Origin: Trichosphaerium sp. ATCC 40318
Lineage: Eukaryota; Discosea; Flabellinia; Trichosidae
Length of the DNA stretch: 64,000 nucleotides
Assembly: GCA_038496445.1 (NCBI GenBank)
Contig: JALMLS010000120.1
Span: forward strand, 52,188-116,187
Direction of reading: 5' to 3'
Part shown: positions 23,664 through 34,754 of the stretch, piece after piece
Layout: each line of letters opens with the position of its first letter
Numbering within the stretch: the first letter of the stretch is position 1
Position numbers and translations under genes: made by a program
Notes under the pieces: generated by a model
Database searches by the model: none
What the model was told of the DNA's origin: nothing
What the model saw: only the letters and a program-made list of their open reading frames with translations

Positions 23664-23915
23664 TCAAAAACCGCACGTAAGATGTATTAATACTAGATTT
23701 AGGTTTATGCGATATACAGAAGCGTAATTACGTGTTGACGAGCTGCTTTGAATGATTAAAACCTAACTGACTTTTTTTGACATGCCAAAATGCGACAATG
23801 GTGTTATTCTCAATGCAATATGTCAATACGACCTAGTGGTAAGCCCATCGAGGGTTTGAAGCTAATAACCAAAAAAACAAAGCTGACCACGAAGGAAGAC
23901 GTGCTAATTTACATT

Positions 23916-25763
23916 TTACATTTCGTTACGCGAAGGCGCAAGCTGTCGCTTCTCATACAGAGATTCTGAAAAAAATTGTGCGCTCACTACACGCCCACCA
24001 AAAAATCGTCCATTTAAATCCTTGATAGCTGCAAAGCTCCCGTTAGCATAAACCTTTGTAGTTGTAGACATACCTTTAACAGCTTCTTCTCTTCGTTGGA
24101 ACTGTACAAAAATTCTTACAGCTTGATCAGGACGTGCCATTGGCGTCTATTAAACTGCATGAGGAGTTGCAGTTGTAGGTTCAAAGCATACCTCAATTAT
24201 AATTACACCCAACACAACGCCATATTTGCCACATTCCTCTCCAACTTCTTGTTCAAGCGCTGGATCAACTTCTCCTGCTCCAACCATATTCTAGCCAAGG
24301 GATTAATAAAAACAAACGAAACTACAAAAATCTAAGCGTACACGTAATAAAACCACTCTTGATGTATTTATATTTCCCTGTGCTTGTTGTCTTGCTGAAA
24401 GGAAAATGTCAGCTGTCAAAACGCACTACGAATAGGCACAATACCGTTTTTATCTATAATTACGCCCTGTCTTCCATCTCCTGTTTGTCTTGCCATGATT
24501 GGTACAGCTATGCCTTGCTCTTGCTTACCGACGCCTGAAGAAAAGAATGCGTGAGTACAAAGCCGACATTGTAATGAAACTAACCGTGTCCTTTTCCCTT
24601 CCAACCATATGATTTTAATATCTTCTCACCAAATGATTGTTTCTTAGCTTTCTTTTTCCCTCGCGGTTTTTGTGGTTGTACTGGCTTTACTGGCTCTTGT
24701 GTATTTAGTAGAGGGAACGTTAAGCCACCAGGTAAGTCAATAGGCAGTCCTATCCGTGATTAAAGAAGCGAAAAAGAAATTTAAAAGCTAGTCTACAAAA
24801 ATGTCTTACCATCGATATCTTCACCGTCAATATCTTCACCATCAATATCATCATCATCGTCACTCTCGTCTTGTTTAACAATCTCTTTAGGCTTTTTAGA
24901 CACTTCCACTAATGGCTGCTTTAACGTTGTATCAACATGCTGCAATGACGCAGTAATCTCTCCAAAGGGGTTCGTGGGCATTGGCATGGGAATAGAGGAG
25001 TCAATAGCTGTTATAAGAGTGTCAGTATAGAAAAAATGGACCAAGACATTATTGTTCCTCACCAGCAAGTTTCTTTTTATCAATTAAATAGTCATCATAT
25101 TCATTAGGCTTCCTGGGATCGTATGGGTCTGCAATATTGCCAGGGAACAAGGATTCTGGCATTGCCATTGGCGCTAGCACTGGTTCATTTTTCTGCATGC
25201 GTTAATACCAACATTGTGGTGAATTGAAGGCTATTTGCTCAATAACGGCAAAAAGCAAAGAAAGTTTTTCTCTTTTTTGAACGTTATTTTAAATGTTGTG
25301 CTTACTTTGCGGTATGGTGGTCTTTGTGGTGTTGATAGCTTGCGTCGAGGGCGTACTCTAGCAGGTTTTTTTTTTAATATTCTTGGCTGAGGTGGATGGA
25401 TTAGTATTCCAAGAGTTATTCTTGGTATCTCTGGAGGTCATACTTTTAGAGGGCGAGGCTTCAGGGAGCGAGGGGTCATGAGAGTGCGTGGTTTCATAAC
25501 TTCCCTCACAGGCTCTGTAAAACGCATTAAAAACATAAAAGCACGTTACTGGTAGTACTTTTGTTCAGTTGTGGCCCCTTTGAAATAGTTCCCACAACAT
25601 TGCCTGATTTAGCTCCCTGAGTTGTATGTTGTCGTTTAGCAGCCGGTTTCTGATACCATTAGCAATTATTACAACTAATTTACAGTACAGTTGCTGGATC
25701 GCCGTCTGCTGGTCGTTTTTGACCTGTTTCTTCAACGTCATCGTATATACCCCAAAACGCCAT
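23916..25763 (-). CDS. RBM17: Splicing factor 45 (SPF45/RBM17) orthologue
   Basis: Starts MAFWGIYDDVEETGQKRPAD. Middle exons are Pro-rich and acidic, including a DDDDDIDGEDIDGED run. A G-patch follows, split by an intron: SFGEKILKSYGWKG-type start, then GVGKQEQGIAVPIMARQT and DGRQGVIIDKN. The C-terminus is the U2AF-homology RRM: NMVGAGEVDPALEQEVGEEC with GKYGVVLGVIII, then DQAVRIFVQFQRREEAVKG and LNGRFFGGRVVSAQFF. This domain order and the NMVGAGEVD signature are specific to SPF45, which selects 3' splice sites by binding ULM motifs of SF1/U2AF/SF3B1. It is of particular interest here because acceptors are almost all TAG. Internal exons in 24.6-25.6 kb are only partly resolved. Confidence 0.88.
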
Positions 25764-25909
25764 TGTGTCTCGTTGTTGACGAGAAATTTAAACTGGTTTT
25801 AACTATGACTTAAAGCTTTTCATTTTTTGAGCGCTCAGGCGGCAACGAGCACGTAAATAGCGGCCTCCAATAACATGTCAAAAAACAGCTGTTGTTTTGA
25901 TCGTTAAAC

Positions 25910-27159
25910 ATGGAAGAGGATATACTAACGCGCGATGATATACTACAACGTATAGAGGAGATAAAAAGCAAGGGTAGAGAATCATGGTGCGCTGTTTTAA
26001 CTAAATTACATTAAATGTCATTACACACGCAAAGTGAACGCTTTTAACCGTATACTAACGCTTTACGTCAGGACCAACGAACAAATCTATCAAGCGCTGC
26101 TTAAGAACAATTTTTCAGTCCCAGCGGCACGTCTTGAGCTCCAACTCGAAGATAGTACGTCCTGTAACGGCATTACACTTTTTATTAGAAAAACTTTGTT
26201 AAAACCCAATAAGCAATGTCATCATACTTTTACACGCGTAATAACGCGTCTACGATACATTTTAGTCGTTTTCGAGCGTTTAGCATCAAAATTCACTAAA
26301 ACCACTTTACAAAACGTACTATTAGTGTAGACAACATATACAGTGCCACCACTGACTTCTGCGAACAGGTAATGTAGAAATATCAACAGCAAAAGAAACA
26401 CCAGGAGAACCTTCTGACTTTGACGCATTCATTAAACAAGACGATGAATTGCAACAACAAAAGAAACAACGAATATTAAACGAAGCTAAAAATCAAATGA
26501 CATTAGATGATTTGTTATGGAAACATGACGATGATAATGGATTTAATGATGATGATTGTGAGCTTGATGATGATTTTGTAGTAAAGAAGAAGAAACATAA
26601 AAAAACAGAACCTGTTAGCAGGTATGCTTTTCGGAATAAGCTTCGACAAGTGAGGAACAATGGTCCTAAATCGAACGTGAGATATTTTTTTTTTGCTCTT
26701 TTTTTTTTGGTGCTGTTTGTTTGGTTGTTGGCTTACTCCTTTAAATAGTTTATAAACACGTTCTTGAATGGCGCAGATGATATTGATGATATAGAAGAAG
26801 ATGTTCATTCGCCTAAGAAGAGACCTAGGAAAGAAGAGATGGAAGATATTATAGCTGATGAAGCACTTCAATCTCCAAAAAAAAAAGCTAAAACAAATGT
26901 CTCAATTGACCTCACAAATGAGTCACGGGATGTTCAAAAACTATCACGTGATACAGATATGACACCAAAAACAAATAAAGGTACGCAATTGACACTCATA
27001 TTTGTTATTCATGCATGTTGTTTAGATAATGTATTTGCTACATTTGTTGCTGAAGTTTCTGAATCGGAAAAAAAACAAGCAGACAAAGATAAACTAGATC
27101 TAACTCTTCCTGACTTTTTCTTTCCTGATGACGATGATGATGATAACCTAGACTTTTAA
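25910..27159 (+). CDS. Acidic nuclear-type protein, unrecognised
   Basis: Starts MEEDILTRDDILQRIEEIKS. The second exon has RTNEQIYQALLKNNFSVPAA, a helical, UBA-like stretch. A large exon follows with ISTAKETPGEPSDFDAFI, MTLDDLLWKHDDDNGF, a KKKKHKK cluster and YAFRNKLRQVRNNGPKSN. Later exons carry an SPKKRPRKEE nuclear-localisation-type motif, SPKKKAKTN and a C-terminal acidic tail FFPDDDDDDNLDF. Repeated SPKK motifs suggest proline-directed kinase sites or DNA minor-groove contact. Introns have poly-T tracts and GTAC/GTGAG donors with TAG acceptors. No family recognised; a chromatin or transcription role is only inferred from composition. It is divergent from RBM17, with ~150 bp between start codons, so a shared promoter is possible. 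Confidence 0.6.
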
Positions 27160-27336
27160 TGTAAACTACTAAACCTAAAAAAAATCCCTTTTGAAGTCTG
27201 AGTTTGAGATGCTGACGCAAGAGCACACACGAAAAATCCAAAAACCCAAAGAGACAAAGAGACAATAATATGTACATAAAGCTTTTTCTTGTTCTCTTTA
27301 TTTGTTCTTTCATTTTTTATGGCATTTATTTGTTAA

Positions 27337-29023
27337 TTACAAAGCATGAAGTGGAATGCCAGCATCATTGAACCTTGTTCTTTCAAGAACAGTTTTGATT
27401 CTGTTGAATTTTGCAAGAACATCATCTGCATCATTTATCCTTACTGTCATAAAATACCTCTTCTTGGGATCACTATAAGGGTCCATTGCAAACTTGAATT
27501 TCTCTATTACAAACTGTACAGCTCTTGCAACATCATTACCGCCTATTTTATTTGTCAGACAAAAAAAAGTAAGAAAGAAATAAGAAAGTTGTTGTTTCGA
27601 AGAAGCTTCTGCGGTTTATCACGTTTCTTTTTGTTTTTTCAAAATCGTACCAAAATAATCAGGGAAACAATTGGATAGAGGTGAGTGAGGAAGTGATTCC
27701 TTTAAAAATTCTGCATCAGCAAACAAAACAAACTTTGTTTGTTTTCGGAACCATGTTGAATTGCTTAACCTCTCAAACAGTCTCAAAGCAGAAAGTATAG
27801 GTGGTTGCTCTCCTGGTCTCTTTGGTATATAATCCGCCAATGACACATAAAAAACAAGCGAACAAACAGCAGTTTGGAACTGGTTTATTATCTTGCGGCT
27901 ACAATTAAGCCGTGTGCTAAAATCTATGAACCTAAGGCACTCTGTCAATGATCACATTCTTTCCTGGTTAGATATTTACTTACTTGTATCTTGTATGTTC
28001 ATCTATAGTACATTCAAACTCATCTAATAAACCACTAGTCTCTGGAGTACGTATGTAATCTTCCTCTGAAATTTTGAATTTCTTTCCACCGAGTCTGTGC
28101 AACTGGTTTAAGAAGCTACAACAGAAAGAAACATTAGAAAATCCATCAAATGTAGTACAGTATGTGTAATAATTAAGCGTCACCATTTTCAAGAAGTAGC
28201 AAGAGTGAAAAAAATAATGAGAAACAATAGAGTAGCACAAAGAACATGGTTGTTTCATAGACTCTTTTTTTTTTTTTTGGAAATTAAAGATACTTGTAAA
28301 TTCTTTCAAAAACCTTAACTTGGCGATCATAAAAATCTAACGTACTACTTTGCATTTCTTGGTAGTTTACGTGTAAGTTTAACACGCTCATATGCATTCT
28401 GTATAGCTTTTGATTTCCAAACACTTGACAAGTACTCAGCGAGTACAGGCGTAAGACCTGTTTTATCTAATGTATCTAGCATGTCTATATCACTAGGAAC
28501 CTATGGGAAACACATTAGTAAAAGTAGAAGCCAGTTAACGCTTCAATAAAGTGATATTCAGTAGAAAATTCTCTTTTCTTTTTCTTATTTTTGAAAAATA
28601 CATACTGCTTCATCACTCGCTTCAGGTGATCGTTTTGCTTCAGCTATCAAAATACGCAATGCAATAGCACATAAAATAAGTATTTTTCTTCTACACTCTT
28701 TCTGTTCTGCGCTTGGGACATCTGGGAAGTGGAAAAAAAATTCAAGTCGTTTTACTATTTATGTCAATCAGAAAAAACAAGTAAAAAATGAGAAACAGTT
28801 TTTCTCGTCTTTACAGTCACGTACATATGACATGTTTCCCTGAATTGTCTGCGCCTATATTCATTATATTATAATACTCATTCATTTCATCTCTAGAATG
28901 CCGTATATGAGCATCAATCCCATTGGAATTTGACCTTTCCCTTCGCCATATTTTTTGTAAACATCTATGTTGTTGTGACGTCCAAAGCACTTGCTTTGGT
29001 TTAAATTCGTAATCTAAGCACAT
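27337..29023 (-). CDS. Divergent G-alpha-like protein with degenerate nucleotide-binding motifs
   Basis: The fold order is that of heterotrimeric G-protein alpha subunits. N-terminal helix with IDAHIRHSRDEMNEYYNIM; P-loop position reads NIGADNSGKHV (usual GAGESGKST); helical domain CRRKILILCAIALRILIAEA, LAEYLSSVWKSKAIQNAYER, KYFLNQLHRLGGKKF-like; linker DEFECTIDEHTRYK; then, across a GTAAGT...TTAG intron, FIDFSTRLNCSRKIINQF where DVGGQRSERKKW is expected; LVFYVSLADYIPKR; LFERLSNSTWF; and FVLFADAEFLKES where FLNKKD is expected. The C-terminal helix is VLAKFNRIKTVLERTRFN. So the fold is kept but the G3 glycines and G4 NKxD are lost. Cys2-containing N-terminus could be lipidated. Likely a pseudo-GTPase. 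Confidence 0.8.
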
Positions 29024-29170
29024 TTTAGTTTTCTCTTGTGTGTATTAATGTATGTCAATGAAACTCAAGGTTGACAGGAGGCACGTACGCCAGTAATTTT
29101 GACCTAGTTTGTAGAATAATTTCATTTTGTTTTTTGTCTTAGCACGAACCTAAGGCACTTAGTCAGTTGC

Positions 29171-29598
29171 TCAAAATCGGTCTAGGTGATATCTACGTAC
29201 TGTATGGGTAGAGCATAGGTATCTAAGATGCGGGACGCTATCTATAATATTTTTATACTTGCGGCAAGTCAACGCAACGCAATTCAAGTCCTTTGGTCCC
29301 AAGTGTTTTAGTAATTGTAAAGATAGCTCTACAGGGCAATCTAGTCGTATTTTAGCGTGACAAGCGTCATACAAAAGCTTCATTGAAATTCACTGCAGAG
29401 GTAATAAAATACCCGCGTACCAACGAAATAACAGTGTTCCACTGTCTCTTTTGCTTTTTTAGAACTTTTAGATGAGGATCGAGAGCGTGGTTTAGATGAA
29501 GACCGCGAGCGCGATTTTGATGATGAGCGAGCGCGTGTAGAGACGAGTTTGCGAACGCCATGTACTAGGGGGTCGTATGTAGCTACAATATGTACCAC
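29171..29598 (-). CDS. Small F-box protein, possibly joined to an Arg/Ser-rich N-terminus
   Basis: The 3' exon encodes an F-box: LDCPVELSLQLLKHLGPKDL then CVALTCRKYKNIIDSVPHLR. The 5' part is open in two frames: one gives an RS-rich domain (SSSKSRSRSSSKPRSRSSSK), the other LHLNHALDPHLKVLKKQKR. Only the second frame joins in phase to the F-box, through an intron with donor GTACGCGGG and an unusual AAG acceptor. Otherwise the F-box exon has its own ATG right after a TGCAG acceptor. The RS frame may be real coding sequence or a by-product of the codon pattern. Gene model uncertain, F-box call moderate. Confidence 0.45.
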
Positions 29599-29714
29599 GA
29601 CGCTATAAACTGTTATTCAAGGGATAAATTCAATAGTGACAGCTGTGAGTAAGTTTTTTGTTACTTTTGCACAAAACCAAAAACACTGAATTTGTTATCA
29701 GTGAGGTTAAACCG

Positions 29715-29942
29715 TTACTGCGTGTTGTTTTGACGTCTTAAAAAATCATACAAGTAGGTAATAACAGAAATTGCCGATTGGTTTCTTTTAGCACGCATTG
29801 TACCTGTATAGCGCTTTTTGTAGCGCGTCATTGTCTTGTAGACGATTTAGAGTTCGCTGAAGCTCGTCTCGTTCCTGGAGCAATAAGCTTGGCTGAAAAT
29901 AACTTTACTAACCTCTTGTAGCTTGCTGAGTAACGATTCCAT
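29715..29942 (-). CDS. Possible 46-residue coiled-coil protein
   Basis: Three exons starting MESLLSKLQE join in frame to LLLQERDELQRTLNRLQDND and ALQKALYR, ending RQNNTQ and a stop. The heptad pattern is clear. However, the first intron would be only ~20 nt, which is very short even for this genome, and the whole product is small. It may be a fragment of a larger gene. Confidence 0.3.
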
Positions 29943-30238
29943 TGCTGACTGCTAATTTTGCAGATTTAAACTTCTGTTGCTTCCACTGCTCGTTGAGCGA
30001 TATTATGACGCCAGTGCTGATGAGATAAGGACTTATACCTAATCGTGCAACAAACAAAATGTGTATTTCTAATACTATGCGCTGCCGGCCAGGCTTAGGG
30101 TCCTTAGAATGCACAGCCGTATTACACCGTTCTGTGCACTATAGCGCTTAAAACTACTAACTTAAAAGAAAACGTTCTGGTTTGTTTATTGATGGTCCTG
30201 GAAATACATTGGACCACTACTTTGATACACACAAATGA

Positions 30239-33074
30239 TTAGTCTGTTTTTACAGGTTTTGCCGCTGCGCACGTGTTAAAATAAGTGAAAAAAAAAACCA
30301 CACGAAAAAACGCGACGTACCAAAGCAAGCGTACTCGATTTTCTTGTCAATCTCGAACCTCTCACGCTTTCCACCAAATAGAATCTTTTCGTAAACAAAA
30401 TTGATAGAGAATGAGTACAGCTGCTGTTGACCTTTTTGATAAAAACAATAAGTTAGAAGGCTACTATGACCAAAAGAAGAAGCTTAGCACTTACCAGGGT
30501 GTCGTTTGTTGTATTCTCTGCAAATATAATCTGGAAAAGTCTATAAGAGTGTCTGTTAGTTGTTGGAAATCATTGTAGATGTTCCGTACGAGTAGTAGAT
30601 GCTCAAATGAAGCTGCTCTGTCCTTGTAATTTTCGTAAAACTTGAACCATCTGTGATTTTTAAAAGCTTGCACGTGTGATGCGGGAGGATCCCAACCTAT
30701 ATCTTCTATTCGAGCATAATGATCCGCTTCCCAAGTATGCCTACTGATAGCTACAAAAGAGTTACACTAATCCAACACATTGTAAATAAGCGTACCTCCA
30801 TTTCGCCACAACTCTACTGCTGTACCATCCAACAGCTTACCTGGTACAACCATGTACCAATTGAATTTCGGAGGCCCGGGCGCAAACATACTCCATTGTT
30901 GATCAGTTCGCATCATCCACACAAACCAATGGCTATCAGTTCCAGGTGATAAACTTGGTGTCAAGTTAGTTAATTGGTAATGTTATCTTTTGGACGTACT
31001 TTGTGAAACCGATTGCCCTGAAGTTAATGATAAGAACTTGGTAAAGAGCAAACGCAACAATGGCGTATTTGAACATGAGTAAAGCGAAAGCCACTCCTTT
31101 CTTTCCCATATTACATCCCTTACGACATTTATGTTTTGCGTAAGATACATCGTTCTTTTTGTGGATTGTTATGGTTTTCCTATTTGTGAGAATGTGAAGT
31201 AACTCTAGGCAATATTTGAATGGTTTCTGAAGTGTATCTGAAAGCTTGGCTAGGAACCTAAACACGCGATCTTAATAAGAATGTACGTATTCAACAAAAA
31301 TGAGCTCACCAGCCTACGTAATGAAGAAGCGGAGACAATAATAGTAGTTCTACAAAGGCTTCGAAATCGTAAAGCACAGTTCCTGAAAAGAGTGTTAGAA
31401 GCATGGTCATTATAAATAAGTACCTTCTTTATCTAGAACCACTAACCAAGTTGTATTACGGATTGTAGGTAACTTTGGTGAAGTTTCAATGTCAAAAGCA
31501 GCCATCTTTCCTTTTTTTTGACGTAAATTTCAACCAGTAATAGATAGCGCAATACCTTTGAATTGTGTGCCGTCATCCTTTTTATCACTATCAACCCCAG
31601 GTTTACTTTCGTCCCTCAATGAGTGCTCCATGTTCTGTAATGATAATATAGATGTCTCTGGGAGAAGAAAGAAGTGTTTAAACGCGAAACCAACATAACT
31701 GCCTAACCAAGATGTCTAGGTTGCTTTAACAAAAAGTTGAACATCTTTGTCGTACCTCGCTATAGAATACTTTAGCATTGGATCTCTCCTGTGAGCGGAT
31801 GTAAGGAAATATGAAGTCATCCCATATCATAGGCGGCATAAAACCGAGCAGAGCAGCCTGAGGTATCAATCCAAAAAGGCCTATTAAAGAGTTACAAAAC
31901 TTGCATAAAACAAGGCTCACGTGCCTAATCTCATAGCCGCAAAAAGCCCAGCATGCATCCCCATAGTTCCCAGCGTTCCAAATAATCTGCTCCATTGCGT
32001 ATACACTGGAGATACCCAAAAAAAGGGTCCCCAGAATTCCCTTAAATATACACTAAGACAATGATGTAAAAGTGTTTTACGCACCACCAAACAACAAGCT
32101 TCGTCATAATTATGCAAACAAACTCAAATCTTCGCAGTACTCTACCAAACAAAGTAGAGAAATAGTCCATATTAAGAGCGTAGTAAGTTGCAGTTCCTAC
32201 CGGTTAGGTTAGTCATATAATTACTACAAACGCTACACTAGCTTTACCTGTGACTTTCCACTCTGGTTCTGTTTTATGATACGTTGACATGATGTATATC
32301 AAGGCATACTGCACTAAAAGGGCTATGCTGGCTATAGACACGTGAATAGGTGCCCTGCAAACTCTAGTTAAAAAAGAATATCAGTCGTAAAATGTGTCTT
32401 ACTTTTTCGTTTGTGTTGGTCTTCCCTCTCGCTCTACCTTAATTGCAGCATCCACAGACCAATACTGTTCGAGTTAGTGAGTACATGTAGAAAAATAAGC
32501 GAGTACGTACTTCACCCAAAGGCAAGAACATTATCCAAAATAATGTCATCCGATACATGACATCTCCACCGTGACAAACAAACAAGTTTATCTCGTGCAA
32601 GCTTGATACCATCCACCATGTCATAAAAGACGAGAAAGTAGTATGATAACCAACGAGCATACAAACAGCAAAGATCGCATGACACAAAAATATAGCTGCT
32701 TGCCCGTATACGCCTAGATTTAATAAAATTAGGCGAACTATGCCTTTTCGAAAAAGAAACACGTGGGCATTATTTGTAAATTGTTTCGTACTGCCATTGA
32801 TGTGATGAAACACTACAAACAGGTCGCTGGTATGATGTTCCATCATTTCAAAGTGTCTAACAACGCCTTGATCAGAGTAATGCGCCATTAAGTCCTCACT
32901 TCTGTTCCAGAGGTCCCACAGTGTACATAGAGCAACGCAGACGCGCATTAGAGCAAGAGAGCGTTTATCGAAGCCAAACATCATCTTAAATTTGCTGTAA
33001 AGCAATACCCACCATCCTTGAGGCGTTTTAGGCAGCTTTTGGCTGAAAGTTTTATTGCTGTGGCCCAAATTCAT
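30239..33074 (-). CDS. HTTM-domain multi-pass membrane protein (vitamin-K-carboxylase-like superfamily)
   Basis: At least ten exons. The 5' exon holds the HTTM start: FGFDKRSLALMRVCVALCTL, WDLWNRSEDLMAHYSDQGVV, several TM helices and INLFVCHGGDVMYRMTLFW. Later exons give APIHVSIASIALLVQYALIY, KTEPEWKVTG, NMDYFSTLFGR and a TM pair IGLFGLIPQAALLGFMPP. Near the end are QQWSMFAPGPPKFNWYMVVP with GKLLDGTAVELWRNGG, and ASHVQAFKNHRWFKFYENY, the C-terminal signature I associate with HTTM proteins. The last exon ends AAKPVKTD. HTTM is the membrane domain shared with gamma-glutamyl carboxylase and lipase-maturation-type proteins; most protist and bacterial members are uncharacterised, so carboxylase activity should not be assumed. 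Confidence 0.8.
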
Positions 33075-33329
33075 GTATTGTGATTACAGCTTAGTTGTAA
33101 CTTGCTAATGTAAGACAATACTGTCAATACGTATTTACGGTTCAACTGCAACTGTTTGAGTACTTTAAGAAGAGTGGAGATTGTTCACATTGTGAATTTC
33201 AGCACGCGATTGAGCTCTCGTAACAAGTGACATAAGGCAAACGCTTGTTTATTCTCGTTTACACTGGGTGTAGTAATACAGAGCAAAATGTACGCACCAG
33301 GCTTTTTGTTGAGACTCTAACACGTGGAA

Positions 33330-33789
33330 CTAAAGCTCATCCTTGAATTTTGCATATGCCATGTCCGCCGTTACGTTGTTGAGAATGAAAAGTTTGTTGC
33401 GAGACTTATCACCTTTATCGAGAGTGACATCTCTCTTTTTAACGCCAAGGATAGAGGCAATGTACTCAGTAAGCTCCTTGTTTGCTTTTCCATCACTACA
33501 AACGATATTTCAGTTCTCAGAGCGTCTATATACTAGACTGAGCCAAGAGCGTACACTGGAGGCGAAGTTATGGCCAAAACAACCGCTTCATTGTCAAAAC
33601 CTAATAAATACGGTTACAACGCGACCCGACGCTCTGAACCAACCTACTACACGGGTACGCTTGGCGTTTGGTTTGGCATTTACAACTAAACGAACACGAC
33701 CATCCGAGAAGCGCCTAAAGCAACGCGGCAACTACAAAAAACTGGTGTCAATGCGTTATATTAAGAAAGTGGGCGATAAGTATTACCAT
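33330..33789 (-). CDS. DUF167 / UPF0235 (YggU, C15orf40) family protein
   Basis: Four exons join in frame: ATG alone (33789-33787), then LPRCFRRFSDGRVRLVVNAK continuing PNAKRTRVV, then GFDNEAVVLAITSPPV, then DGKANKELTEYIASILGVKK, RDVTLDKGDKSRNKLFIL and a stop. This is the family signature (PPVDGKANKEL, LGVKKxDV, GxxSRxK). The donor directly follows the start codon, so the first coding exon is just Met. The family is small, mostly single-domain and of unknown function; C15orf40 is its animal member. It lies head-to-tail 5' of the HTTM gene. Confidence 0.82.
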
Positions 33790-34754
33790 TTCAGATGAAA
33801 ACAGGCTTAGTGGCCAAAATAAAACCGATTATTTACTTGTAACCACGATCAAGATTGCGATTTTCAAACGGGAAAACTAGAGGCAACCTTAAAGAGGCAA
33901 ATGAGCTTTGCGGGGCAAAAAAAAGCTGTCAAAAGGGCAATTAGCCAATATACGCAGTTTAACGTGGTACAATGGTAGGGCCGAAAAGAAACGGGATGTG
34001 TAGAAGACTTTGGAAGAATTTCTTAACTTTGATGGGCTTAAGCGATTAGTAAACTTCTGAGCGCGCGATTCATCTAACTCGCCCGCAGGCATAATACACA
34101 TACTCTGAGAAGAATTTCAAACCCTTTCAGGTGCGTCTCTGCTTACCAAAGCCAAGATGTCTCGCATCTTCTTGCTCACAAAAACCTGCACTTTTTCGGT
34201 TCAGTCCTTTCTCGAAAGCGGCTTTAAATACTAATTCAATTTGGACGTTCTGTTTTTAAGGGAAGGTGCGGTTAGTCGGCATTTATCTTAAGCCTAAACC
34301 AACACTTTACATTTGTACAACCTAATTTCATCATGCGAGAACGTTCCGCCGGCCATTTTCTTGAGAGCACCGTTTTGAAGCAAATTCGCCGAGTGCAATG
34401 TGCACAGAAGGCAAAAAGCTTCGCTCTGGCCTGTGGAACACTTCTTTGCGAAAGACGCAAGTCTTTTTCTGAAAATTTGTTCAGTATTAAATAGCCGTTG
34501 GTTCTTGCTTAAGATTAAAAACAATACTTGCTTTATGCGCCGTTACCTCTCCCTTTTATCGTCCACTACAAAAAGTTCCCTTTTACCGCTTTTTTTTTTT
34601 TGCGTTGGATTTTTTTTTTTTAACGTGTACCACAATGTGGCCGAATCAGCAATCGTCTTCCACCTTTAACTATTTGCAATAACTGCTCGAGTTTTTTTCT
34701 CCACGTGTTAGTGAGAGCTATCAACTTATCGTAACACACAAGGGTAATTAGCCA
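33790..34754. other. Intergenic or unresolved coding stretch
   Basis: Minus-strand open stretches at 33889-34101 and 34294-34524 and a plus-strand 54-codon frame from 34333 have protein-like but unrecognised composition (for example AFEKGLNRKSAGFCEQEDAR on minus). I cannot assemble a gene. Long T-runs at 34590-34620 precede the next gene. Confidence 0.35.

Noticed and set aside
25034-25763. Separate gene upstream of RBM17
   Set aside because: The acidic and Pro-rich exons are on the same strand with matching splice signals and fit the N-terminal half of SPF45.
33570-33798. Plus-strand ORF starting MAKTTASLSKPNKYGYNA
   Set aside because: The opposite strand gives a complete, in-frame DUF167 protein with proper splice sites; the plus-strand frame is its shadow.
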